In this document: piece after piece, positions 22,928 through 30,757 of the stretch
Numbering within the stretch: the first letter of the stretch is position 1
Layout: each line of letters opens with the position of its first letter
DNA from: Armatimonadota bacterium
GTDB taxonomy: Bacteria > Bacillota > Desulfotomaculia > Desulfotomaculales > Nap2-2B
DNA: 42,850 bases
Direction of reading: 5' to 3'
NCBI GenBank assembly: GCA_023511535.1
Contig: JAIMBK010000023.1
Span: 1 to 42,850, forward strand
Translations under genes and position numbers: made by a program
Notes under the pieces: model-generated
Database searches by the model: none
What the model saw: the letters and a program-made list of their open reading frames with translations, nothing else
Told to the model about the DNA's origin: nothing

Positions 22928-23794
22928 TTATATTTTTACGTTATAATCCTCGTTGTTTTTCTTCCATTCCGCAATCATATCCTTTAGTTTTTTTACCGCC
23001 TGCCCGACGCTGCCCACCTCGTCGATTAGCCCGCATTCCACCGCTTCCCTGCCGATGAGCACCGTGCCGATGTCCCTGGCCAGCTCCCCGCTCCTGAACA
23101 TCATTTCCCGGAAGGCGGCCTCGCTGATCCGGGAATGCTCGACGATAAAACGCACCACCCTGTCCTGCATTTTCTCTAAATATTCCCACGTCTGGGGCAC
23201 GCCGATGATCAAGCCGTTTAGCCGGATGGGGTGGATGGTCATGCTGGCGGTATGGGTAATAAAGGAATATCTGGCTGATACTGCCACCGGCACGCCGATG
23301 CTGTGACCGCCGCCCAGCACAATGGAGACCGTGGGCTTGGAGAGGCCGGCAATCATCTCGGCAATGGCCAGCCCCGCTTCCACGTCGCCGCCGACGGTGT
23401 TTAAAACCACCAGCACCCCTTCAATTTCCGGGCTCTGTTCCAGGGCCACCAGCTGGGGCAGGAGGTGCTCGTATTTGGTGGTTTTGTTCTGGGGCGGCAG
23501 GACCAGGTGCCCTTCAATTTGTCCGACAATGGTCAGGCAATGGATGTTGCTTTTAATTTCCGGCAGGACATTCGTGCCCAGTTCCTTTAAGGCCTGCATG
23601 CTCTCCTTGCGCTGCCCCTGGACGCGTTTGGGCGCTTCCGGATCGCCGGGGCCGGGGAAGCCGGGACGTCCCGGATCGTTTCCGGGTTCCTTTTCCGGCG
23701 GCTGACCGGGGGTGAAACCGGGATCGTGCCCGGGATCGTCAGGGTCGGGTAGAAAAGGAAATTCCTCCTGATTTTGGGGGCGCTCTCGAAACAT
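22928..23794 (-). CDS. tepA: translocation-enhancing protein TepA, ClpP-like serine protease
   Basis: The 288-residue ClpP/crotonase-fold protein. The core carries [19 protein letters not shown], the nucleophile region [18 protein letters not shown], the His region [14 protein letters not shown] and the C-terminal [19 protein letters not shown]. subtilis TepA is implicated in protein export and degradation of spore proteins. The first 60 residues are unusual: a Pro/Gly/Asp/Glu-rich, disordered segment ([20 protein letters not shown]). The ATG at 23794 is preceded by GGAGAGAGG. It is the intact one of two copies in the window and forms a unit with ylzJ. Confidence 0.88.
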   Translation of the reverse strand: MFRERPQNQEEFPFLPDPDDPGHDPGFTPGQPPEKEPGNDPGRPGFPGPGDPEAPKRVQGQRKESMQALKELGTNVLPEIKSNIHCLTIVGQIEGHLVLPPQNKTTKYEHLLPQLVALEQSPEIEGVLVVLNTVGGDVEAGLAIAEMIAGLSKPTVSIVLGGGHSIGVPVAVSARYSFITHTASMTIHPIRLNGLIIGVPQTWEYLEKMQDRVVRFIVEHSRISEAAFREMMFRSGELARDIGTVLIGREAVECGLIDEVGSVGQAVKKLKDMIAEWKKNNEDYNVKI

Positions 23795-23921
23795 AAGCCT
23801 CTCTCCTGCTCTGGCAGAATCTTTACCTTTAGTATGAGCGAAGAGCGAAAAAATACACCCGCCGGGCTTAAAATGGCGGCCGGCAAGGAGGAAAAAAGGG
23901 AAAAGGGCGGTGTTTTTAGAA

Positions 23922-23951
23922 TTGACAGCCGCCGGGATGCTTGCGTATAAT
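23922..23951 (+). promoter_or_regulatory. near-consensus promoter upstream of the glycosyltransferase
   Basis: TTGACA (23922-23927) and TATAAT (23946-23951) with an 18-base spacer, the strongest match to consensus in the window. It gives a leader of about 210 bases before the glycosyltransferase ATG. No coding gene is seen in the rest of 23795-24166. Confidence 0.75.
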
Positions 23952-23979
23952 TATGATTGCTGCGCTTATGATTGCTGCG
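23951..23979 (+). repeat. 15-bp period tandem duplication TTATGATTGCTGCG
   Basis: TTATGATTGCTGCG occurs at 23951-23964 and again at 23966-23979, starting at the last base of the -10 box, so it lies over the transcription start. Confidence 0.8.
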
Positions 23980-24111
23980 GTAAAATGCAGTTATTTCTCC
24001 TTTGTAACCTTTCTTCCTGCCAGGTTTCGCGTTTTTTTATGGTGCAGAAGGATGGGTTGCAAACTTTTTTGGCGGCCTGTTGTTTAATGGAGTATGGCAG
24101 CTCATTCCGAA

Positions 24112-24150
24112 AGGCCCGGCGGGAATTTCAGACCGGGCCTGAATTTTATT
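24112..24150 (+). terminator. terminator-like hairpin in the glycosyltransferase leader
   Basis: AGGCCCGG (24112-24119) pairs perfectly with CCGGGCCT (24133-24140), followed by GAATTTTATT and, one base later, the ribosome site GGAGGTGATC. It could attenuate the gene or end a short leader RNA. The T run is imperfect. Confidence 0.45.
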
Positions 24151-24166
24151 GGAGGTGATCGCCGGT

Positions 24167-25397
24167 ATGAAAGTTGCCATGCTGCATTGGGCTTTTCCTC
24201 CTGTCATCGGCGGAGTGGAAAGCCACCTGGCCATGTTGGGTCCCGAACTGGTTCGCTTTGGCTGCCAGGTTAGCCTGCTTACCGGTTCCGTCAACGGGGC
24301 GGAAGAGGTGTCTACCTGGCGGGGAATGAAGATTTACCGCCGCAATTTATTTGATTTGAACACCCTTAGCCCGGCTTTATTACAGGAAAAGGCAAAAGAG
24401 ATTTTTCCCGGAAATAGACCGGTTTATTCGCGAGGAAAACCCCGACATCATCCACGCCCATAATATGCATTACTTCAGCCCGGAACACGCCGATGCCTTG
24501 TTTGCCGTCAAGAGCAGTCTGGACATCCCGCTTGTGCTTACAGCCCACAACGTGTGGGCGGACGATTTATGGGCGGAGTTCAACGCCCGGGCGAAGTACT
24601 GGGATGCTGTGATTGCCGTCAGTCATTACATCAAGAAAGAGCTGATCCGGTCGGGCTACTCCGGCGATCGCATCACGGTCATCCATCACGGCATTGATCT
24701 GGAGCTCTTCAGGCCGGACGTGGACGGTTGCGCTCCGAAAGCGGGCAGCGCCTTTTCCCGGTTTTCCGGGCGGCGGGTCATTTTTCACCCGGCGCGCCTG
24801 AGCCTGGCCAAAGGTTCCCACATCAGTGTCCAGGCGCTGGCGCAGATCAGGGAGCGTTTCCCCGAGGCGCTGCTGGTTCTGGCCGGGACGGATAAAACAG
24901 TGGACTGGGGCAGCTATCAGAGTAAAGAGATCGCCCAAATCCGGAACCTGATTGCCGAACTCGGCCTGACTGAGCACGTTCATATCGAATTTTTCCCGTG
25001 GGAAAAAATGCCCCTGGTTTACCGGGCGGCGGAAGTGTGCATTTATCCTTCCTGCTTCGAAGAACCCTTCGGGCTCGTGATGCTCGAATCCATGGCCGCG
25101 GCCAAACCAATCGTGGTCAGCCGCGCCGGCGGTATGCCGGAAGTGGTGAAAGACAGGATTAACGGCTACGTAGTTCCGAAGCGCGATCCGCACGCGCTGG
25201 CCGAACGCTGCTGCCGGCTGCTGGCCGATCCGGTCCTGGCCCGGCGGATGGGTCAAACAGGGCGGCAAATGGCGCAGAAAAGCTTCCCGAAGGAATTGAT
25301 GGCCGCCCGGACGCTCCACGTATACGGAGACGTCTTATCGTCTTACCGGCGCTCCGGCGGTTCCCGGGACAGGGACAGAGAGCGATTTATCGCCTGA
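24167..25397 (+). CDS. family 4 glycosyltransferase, interrupted by a one-base frameshift
   Basis: Two frames join into one GT-B retaining glycosyltransferase of about 410 residues. The first (24167-24463) has MKVAMLHWAFPPVIGGVESH, the acceptor-side glycine loop. The second covers HNVWADDLWAEF, ITVIHHGIDLELF, and the donor-site CFEEPFGLVMLESMAAAKP with the conserved E-x7-E. Removing one T from the run at 24402-24406 restores EIFPEIDRFIREENPDIIHA and then HNMHYFSPEHA with no gap, so the break is a single insertion. It is either a sequence error or a recent inactivation. The start ATG follows GGAGGTGATC. Substrates are unknown; it lies upstream of a glycogen debranching gene. Confidence 0.85.
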
Positions 25398-25424
25398 AGA
25401 GGTATTATCGCCTGAAGAGGTGTT
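25384..25424 (+). repeat. tandem duplication of TTATCGCCTGAAGAGGT
   Basis: TTATCGCCTGAAGAGGT occurs twice in succession, overlapping the glycosyltransferase stop (25395-25397). It is followed within about 25 bases by the 8-bp repeat array. Confidence 0.8.
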
Positions 25425-25447
25425 ATTCTCCGGAAGGTGGAATAAAT

Positions 25448-25612
25448 AAAGGCAAAAAGGCACAGAGGCACAAAGGCACAAAGGCAAAAAGGCAAAAAGG
25501 CAAAAAGGGACAAAGGCACAGAGGCACAAAGAGAAATAAAGGCACAGAGGCACAAAGAGAAATGTACCGGCAATATTTACTTTGCGCCTTTGTGCCCGGC
25601 AATCTTTGTGCC
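25448..25612 (+). repeat. AAAGGCAC 8-bp repeat array with inverted CTTTGTGCC copies
   Basis: More than ten imperfect copies of AAAGGCAC (variants AGAGGCAC, AAAGGCAA, AAAGGGAC) run from 25448 to about 25556. Inverted copies CTTTGTGCC follow at 25588-25596 and 25604-25612, so the transcript could fold back. This fills most of the gap between the glycosyltransferase and the debranching enzyme gene. Confidence 0.9.
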
Positions 25613-25676
25613 CCGGCTTTAACTTAACTTCAGCTGTACAGATTCGATAGCTAATTGACAGGAAAAAGGGGATCTG

Positions 25677-27849
25677 ATGTTAGACGTAACTTATTTTGCG
25701 GAACCGCTAAATACACCGGTATCGGTGGAGGTTTTAAAGGATGGAGAGCTGTTTGTAACCTCCCAGCCGAACGGGGAAATCTCCCCCGCGGTCCATAGCG
25801 GGCTGGGCCTTTATTACCAGGATACGAGGTTTCTCAGTTGTTTAAAAATCTACCTCGACAACCAGACGACTGTTTTTCTTTCTTCCTCCACCAGGGAAAG
25901 CCACTTTACCCAGTTTGAGCTCACCAACCCGGGTTTACCCGGGAAAGATATGCCGGTTCCCCCACAGACCCTGCACATCAGGGTCCTGCGCGTTCTGGAC
26001 GGAGCGCTTTTGCAGAGGCTGCGGCTGATTAACTTTAATGCGCGGCGGTTGGAGCTGAACCTGGAGATTGAACTGGGGGCGGATTTTCTGGATATTTTTG
26101 AAGTCCGCGGGTTCGAGCGGGCCCGGCGCGGAGAACTGCTCCCCCCCGTGCCCGCCCCGGACGGAGTTCTTTTTGGCTACCGGGGCCTGGACGGGATCGG
26201 GCGGTATACCCAGGTGTCCTTTTTCCCCTTGCCGGATAAGATCGAGGTCGACGGTTTTTTGGCCCGGGTCAGGTTTTGCTTGGGGCTGCCGCCGGGCAAG
26301 AAAGTTTACCTCTACATGCAGGCCAGACCTTTTATCCGGAGCAGGCCGAAAGCTTCTTCCGGAAAGGGCCGGTCCGGCGTGGCCGCCTTTTTCCGCAGCG
26401 CAGTGAAAAGAAAGTACCTCGGCTACCGGCAGTGGAAAGAAGAATGTACTGCTTTTGCCAGCGATAATTTGTTTATTGCCGGAATGCTGCAGCGGACCAT
26501 CACCGATCTTTACGCCCTGCGCACCGCCTACCCCGGCCTGGGGACCATCGTCCAGGCCGGGGTACCCTGGTATGCGGCTCCCTTCGGGCGGGACGCCCTG
26601 ATCGTAGGGTGGCAAACCCTTCTGATTAATCCGGCGATTGCTGCGGAAACGCTGTATTTTCTGGCCGGCCTGCAGGGAAAGGAAAACGATTCATGGCGCG
26701 ATGAAGAGCCGGGGAAAATTTTGCACGAGTTAAGAAGGGGGGAACTGGCTTCGTGCGGGGAAATTCCCCACACCCCGTATTACGGGAGCGTGGACGCCAC
26801 CCTCTGGTTTATTATCCTGCTGTCCGAAACGTACCGCTGGACGGGTGACCGGCAGCTTCTGGAAAAGCTTGCCCCCAACCTCACCGCCGCCCTGCAGTGG
26901 TGCCGGGATTACGGGGACGCCGACGGGGACGGCTTTATCGAATACGCCGGGCGTTCGGCGAAGGGCCTGGTGAACCAGGGCTGGAAAGACTCCTGGGACG
27001 GCGTTATTGATCAGGAAGGAAACATTCCGAAAGGGCCGATCGCCCTGGTGGAAGTGCAGGCCTATTATTACCTGGCCTTGCTGCGGGCGGCCGAAATGCT
27101 GCGCGTTTTAGGCCGGGACGGGCCGGCGGCGGACGCGGAAAAACAGGCCGAAAAATTGCAAAAAGAATTTTTAAAAGCTTTCTGGCTGGAAGAAGAGGAA
27201 TTTCCGGCCTTTGCTCTGGACGGTGATAAGAAGCCGGTGATTAACCCCGTTTCCAACGCCGGGCACTGCCTGTTTACGGGGATCCTGCCCGGGGAAATGG
27301 CCAGAGCCGTGGCCGGGCGGTTGTTCAGACCAGATCTGTATTCGGGCTGGGGCATCCGCACCATGAGTAAGGCGGTCAAACCATACAATCCGATGAGCTA
27401 CCACAACGGCTCCCGTCTGGCCCCACGACAACGCCATCATCGCCTGCGGGCTGCGGACGCTCAATTTGTTTAGTCTGCTGGAGCAGGTAATCACGAACCT
27501 TTTTGAAGCGGCCACGTACTTCCCCTACCACCGGCTGCCGGAAGTTTTCTGCGGCTTTACCCGGCGGCAGGAAGGCGGGCCGGTGCTTTACCCCGCCGCC
27601 TGCAACCCGCAGGCCTGGGCGGTGGGCACAATCCCATTGCTGGTGCAAGTCATGCTGGGTATTTCCTGCCGGCACCAGGAGGTCCACATTCGCAAGCCGG
27701 TTCTTCCCTCCTGGATCACCGAAATGGAAATCCGGAATTTGCGGGTAAGTTCGGGAAAAGTGGATCTGGAGTTTACCCGCAAGCAGGGTAAGACTTACTG
27801 CGGAGTTTTAAAAACAGTGGGGGACGTGCGGGTGATTATTGAAACTTAA
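25677..27849 (+). CDS. glycogen debranching-type enzyme (amylo-alpha-1,6-glucosidase), frameshifted near the 3' end
   Basis: The first frame (25677-27473, 598 residues) begins with a beta-rich N-terminal debranching domain (PNGEISPAVHSGLGLYYQDT). The alpha/alpha-barrel catalytic domain has AGVPWYAAPFGRDALIVGWQ, DATLWFIILLSETYRWTGD, GDADGDGFIEY and GLVNQGWKDSWDGV. It then breaks after SYHNGS. Deleting one C from CCC at 27412-27414 continues as VWPHDNAIIACGLRTLNLFS into the second frame (to 27849), restoring the conserved YHNGSVWPHD motif and a C terminus of normal size, about 720 residues. It is therefore a sequencing error or a recent mutation. The start follows AAAGGGGAT. The role is hydrolysis of alpha-1,6 branches or related glucans. 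Confidence 0.88.
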
Positions 27850-27955
27850 AAAAGCAGGAAACCGGGCAAAAACGTCGAATTGAATAAAAAGCCGGCTTAC
27901 GTAGCTGCCGGCGGGGGTATAATTTAATTCCAGAAGAATTTAAGCTGGTGAGTGA

Positions 27956-29248
27956 ATGGATTTTTCCGTGGAGCCCGTTCGTTCCCTGCGCGGTATTGTC
28001 AACGTGCCCGGAGATAAATCGATTTCCCACCGGGCCGTAATGCTGGGCGCGCTGGCCGAAGGGGACACCAGGATCGAACATTTTCTGGCGGGTGATGATT
28101 GCCTGGCTACCGTCCGTTGTTTCCAGGAACTGGGCGTACAATTCACCGGTTCCGGGGAAGAGGACGTCCTGATCGTCCGCGGGCGGGGACCGGAGGCGTT
28201 GCGGGAACCGGCGGATGTACTGAACGCGGCCAATTCCGGCACCACCATGCGCCTGCTGGCCGGAATCCTGGCCGGTTTGCCTTTTTTTAGCGTCTTAAGC
28301 GGCGACCAGTCCCTCCGGCGCCGGCCCATGCGCCGGATTACCGGACCCCTGCAGGAAATGGGCGCCGGCATCTGGGGGCGCCGGGGCGGGGAGTTTGCTC
28401 CCCTGGCCATCCGGGGCGGCGGCCTGCATGGCATTTATTACCAGCTCCCGGTGGCCAGCGCTCAGGTTAAGTCGGCCCTCTTGCTGGCCGGCCTGTTTGC
28501 CCGGGGGGAGACCACAGTTGCCGAGCCGGCCCCTTCCCGCGACCACACGGAGCGCCTCTTGAAATATTTCGGCGCCGAAATTAAAATTGCCGGCAACACC
28601 ATTTCCATTCCAGGCGGACAGCGGCTTTCGGGGCGGCCGGTAAAAATTCCCGGCGACATTTCCGCGGCCGCCTTTTTTCTGGTGGCCGGGGCGTGCACGC
28701 CGGACTCCGAACTGTTCATCCCCGGGGTGGGCGTAAATCCCACGCGCACCGGTATTCTGGAGGTCTTAAGGCAAATGGGGGCCGACCTGGAAGAGCTGAA
28801 CCGGCGGGAAATCCACGGGGAGCCGGTGGCCGACCTGCGGGTCCGGAGTTCACCGTTGAAAGGAACGGTGATTGCCGGGGAGTTAATCCCCCGCCTGATC
28901 GACGAAATTCCCGTTCTGGCCGTGGCGGCCGCCGTAGCGGAGGGCGAGACGGTGATCCGGGATGCGGCCGAGTTAAAGGTGAAGGAAAGTGACCGCCTGG
29001 CCGTTTTGGCCGCCGAATTGCGGAAATTTAACGCGGATCTCGAGGAACTCCCCGATGGGCTGATCATCCGGGGCGGACGCCCGCTGCGGGGGGCCGTTTG
29101 CCACAGCCACGGGGACCACCGCATGGCCATGGCCCTGACCGTGGCCGGTCTGACGGCCGGGGGACGGACGGTGGTAAAAAACGCCGGCTGCGTGACCGTT
29201 TCTTTTCCCCGTTTTTACGACGTTTTAAATTCCCTGCGGGAAAAATAG
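27956..29248 (+). CDS. aroA: 3-phosphoshikimate 1-carboxyvinyltransferase (EPSP synthase)
   Basis: The 430-residue shikimate-pathway enzyme transfers the enolpyruvyl group of PEP to shikimate 3-phosphate. Motifs are VPGDKSISHRAVMLGALAEG near the start, LNAANSGTTMRLLAGILAG (residues about 90), LPVASAQVKSALLLAGLFA, a DEIPVLAVAAAVAEG segment with the catalytic Asp, KVKESDRLAVLAAEL, and HGDHRMAMALTVAGL near the end. Length and order are standard. A TATAAT at 27918-27923 is a possible -10 but no good -35 is seen. In this lineage aroA normally precedes cmk, as here. Confidence 0.97.
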   Translation: MDFSVEPVRSLRGIVNVPGDKSISHRAVMLGALAEGDTRIEHFLAGDDCLATVRCFQELGVQFTGSGEEDVLIVRGRGPEALREPADVLNAANSGTTMRLLAGILAGLPFFSVLSGDQSLRRRPMRRITGPLQEMGAGIWGRRGGEFAPLAIRGGGLHGIYYQLPVASAQVKSALLLAGLFARGETTVAEPAPSRDHTERLLKYFGAEIKIAGNTISIPGGQRLSGRPVKIPGDISAAAFFLVAGACTPDSELFIPGVGVNPTRTGILEVLRQMGADLEELNRREIHGEPVADLRVRSSPLKGTVIAGELIPRLIDEIPVLAVAAAVAEGETVIRDAAELKVKESDRLAVLAAELRKFNADLEELPDGLIIRGGRPLRGAVCHSHGDHRMAMALTVAGLTAGGRTVVKNAGCVTVSFPRFYDVLNSLREK

Positions 29249-29268
29249 TAAGTAAGTTGAGCGCGTCC

Positions 29269-29330
29269 AAAGGCACAAAGGAACAGTGGGACAAAGGAGC
29301 AAAGGTACAGAGGAGCAAAGGACAAGGGCG
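29269..29330 (+). repeat. degenerate AAAGGCAC 8-bp repeat array
   Basis: About seven degenerate units (AAAGGCAC, AAAGGAAC, AAAGGAGC, AAAGGTAC, AGAGGAGC and others) begin 20 bases after the aroA stop. Same period and orientation as the other three arrays. Confidence 0.75.
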
Positions 29331-29388
29331 AAGAGGGATCAGGCACGGGGGGAGTTGTTGTTTTTCAAAAACTTTCGGGAATTAAGGG

Positions 29389-29417
29389 ATGACAGAAACG
29401 GAGATTTGCGATAAAAT
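29389..29417 (+). promoter_or_regulatory. promoter of the cmk-plsC-ispH/rpsA operon
   Basis: ATGACA (29389-29394) and TAAAAT (29412-29417) with a 17-base spacer; each box matches consensus at five of six positions. It lies 30 bases before the cmk start. Confidence 0.6.
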
Positions 29418-29447
29418 AAATGAGGTTAAAAAGGGAAACGGGCAGCA

Positions 29448-30179
29448 ATGTCGAAAAAAATTTATATAACCATTGACGGACCTGCCGGGGCCGGAAAAAG
29501 CACCGTGGCCAGGATGCTGGCCCGGCGCCTTGGTTTTCAATACATTGATACGGGTGCCATGTACCGGGCGGTTGCCTTAAAGGCCCTGCGCACCGGAGTG
29601 GACCTTAACGACGAGGCGGCCCTGGCCGAACTGGCGGCCTCCGCGGAGATCAGGCTGGCCGATGGTCCCGGGGGATCTATCCGGGTCTTTTTAGACGGGG
29701 AAGACGTAACCCGGGCGATCAGGTCTTTGGAAGTAACCAAAAACGTTTCCCTGGTGGCCCGCGCCGCCGGTGTGCGGAGTGAACTGGTGCGCCGGCAAAG
29801 GAAAATGGCCGGCGCCGGCGAAAACACCGGTAACGGGACCGGCACCGGCACCGGGGATGAAACCGGCCCCCCCGGCGTGGTGATGGAGGGCCGGGACGCC
29901 GGGACGGTCATTTTGCCCGAGGCGCAGTTTAAGTTTTTTTTAACCGCTTCCGCCGAGGAGAGGGCCCGGCGGCGGCAGAAAGACTTGCAAGACGAGGGCC
30001 GGGAGGTACCGCTGGCCCGGCTGAAAAGGGAAATTGAAGAGCGCGACCGCCTGGACAGCTCCCGGGAAGTTGCTCCTTTGCGCCCGGCGCAGGATGCGCA
30101 GGTGATTGACTGCTCCCGGCTCTCCGCCGCGCAGGTGGTGGAGATAATTGCCAGCCGGGTCGGGGGGAAAACGGGTTAA
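29448..30179 (+). CDS. cmk: cytidylate kinase
   Basis: The 243-residue enzyme phosphorylates CMP/dCMP. It shows the P-loop ITIDGPAGAGKSTVARMLA, YIDTGAMYRAVAL, the substrate region VMEGRDAGTVILPEAQFKFF, and the lid region ERARRRQKDL. It is about 20 residues longer than usual owing to a low-complexity stretch AGENTGNGTGTGTGDETGPP inserted just before the VMEGRD motif, where relatives have a short turn. The DNA there is a run of ACCGGC/GGGACC-type hexamers, so it probably grew by slippage. Motifs on both sides are intact, so activity is likely retained. Its stop overlaps the plsC start (TAATG). Confidence 0.96.
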   Translation: MSKKIYITIDGPAGAGKSTVARMLARRLGFQYIDTGAMYRAVALKALRTGVDLNDEAALAELAASAEIRLADGPGGSIRVFLDGEDVTRAIRSLEVTKNVSLVARAAGVRSELVRRQRKMAGAGENTGNGTGTGTGDETGPPGVVMEGRDAGTVILPEAQFKFFLTASAEERARRRQKDLQDEGREVPLARLKREIEERDRLDSSREVAPLRPAQDAQVIDCSRLSAAQVVEIIASRVGGKTG

Positions 30180-30757
30180 TGTTTTACCGTTTCGCCAGGG
30201 CCTTTTGCCGGGTTGTCCTGCGCACCTTGCGCCGCTGGCAGGTTTCCGGGCTGGAGAACGTCCCGCCGGGCGGCGGTCTGGTCGTGGCGAGCAACCACGT
30301 CAGCTACTGGGACCCCGTGGCGGTGGGTTGTGCTCTGCCGCGGAAGGTATTTTTTATGGCCAAAGCAGAGTTGTTTGCAATTCCGGTGCTCGGCCCGGTA
30401 ATTTCCAGGCTGGGCGCCTTTCCGGTCTACCGTTCCGGCTCCGACGCCCGGGCGATCAAAAAGGCCCTTCAGCTTCTCCGCCAGGGCCAGGCGGTCGGTA
30501 TTTTTCCGGAGGGCACCCGGAGCCACACCGGTGAGCTGCTGCCTCCGCACGTGGGAGCGGCGATGCTGGCCCTGCACGGGGGGGTGCCCGTGCTCCCGGT
30601 GGCGGTAATCGGCACCCGGGGGGTTTTCGGCAGGGTAAAGGTGTTGATTGGCAAACCCCTGAAGTTCTCCCGCGCCGGAAAAAACAAGGAGCAATACCAG
30701 GCGGTGGCTGCCGCCGTGATGCGGGAAATTGCCAGTTTAATCGATAAAGCGCGGTGA
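30179..30757 (+). CDS. plsC: 1-acyl-sn-glycerol-3-phosphate acyltransferase
   Basis: The 192-residue membrane-associated acyltransferase makes phosphatidic acid from lysophosphatidic acid. It carries the catalytic ASNHVSYWDPVAVG (NHxxxxD box), the substrate block GAFPVYRSGSDARAIKKAL, and GIFPEGTRSHTGELL (FPEGTR box). Its ATG overlaps the cmk stop by one base, indicating translational coupling. cmk-plsC-ispH is a conserved order in Peptococcaceae. The length is typical of the short clostridial form. Confidence 0.95.
   Translation: MFYRFARAFCRVVLRTLRRWQVSGLENVPPGGGLVVASNHVSYWDPVAVGCALPRKVFFMAKAELFAIPVLGPVISRLGAFPVYRSGSDARAIKKALQLLRQGQAVGIFPEGTRSHTGELLPPHVGAAMLALHGGVPVLPVAVIGTRGVFGRVKVLIGKPLKFSRAGKNKEQYQAVAAAVMREIASLIDKAR

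Noticed and set aside
23910-24158. 82-codon Cys-rich frame upstream of the glycosyltransferase
   Set aside because: Its only ATG lies upstream of the -10 box of a near-consensus promoter, it has no ribosome site, and its repeated residues come from the 15-bp tandem duplication.
25335-25573. Minus-strand frames rich in Leu/Cys/Phe over the 8-bp repeats
   Set aside because: The peptide repeats simply mirror the AAAGGCAC array; no start signal.
25448-25612. CRISPR array
   Set aside because: The unit is 8 bp in direct tandem without spacers, and no cas genes are present.
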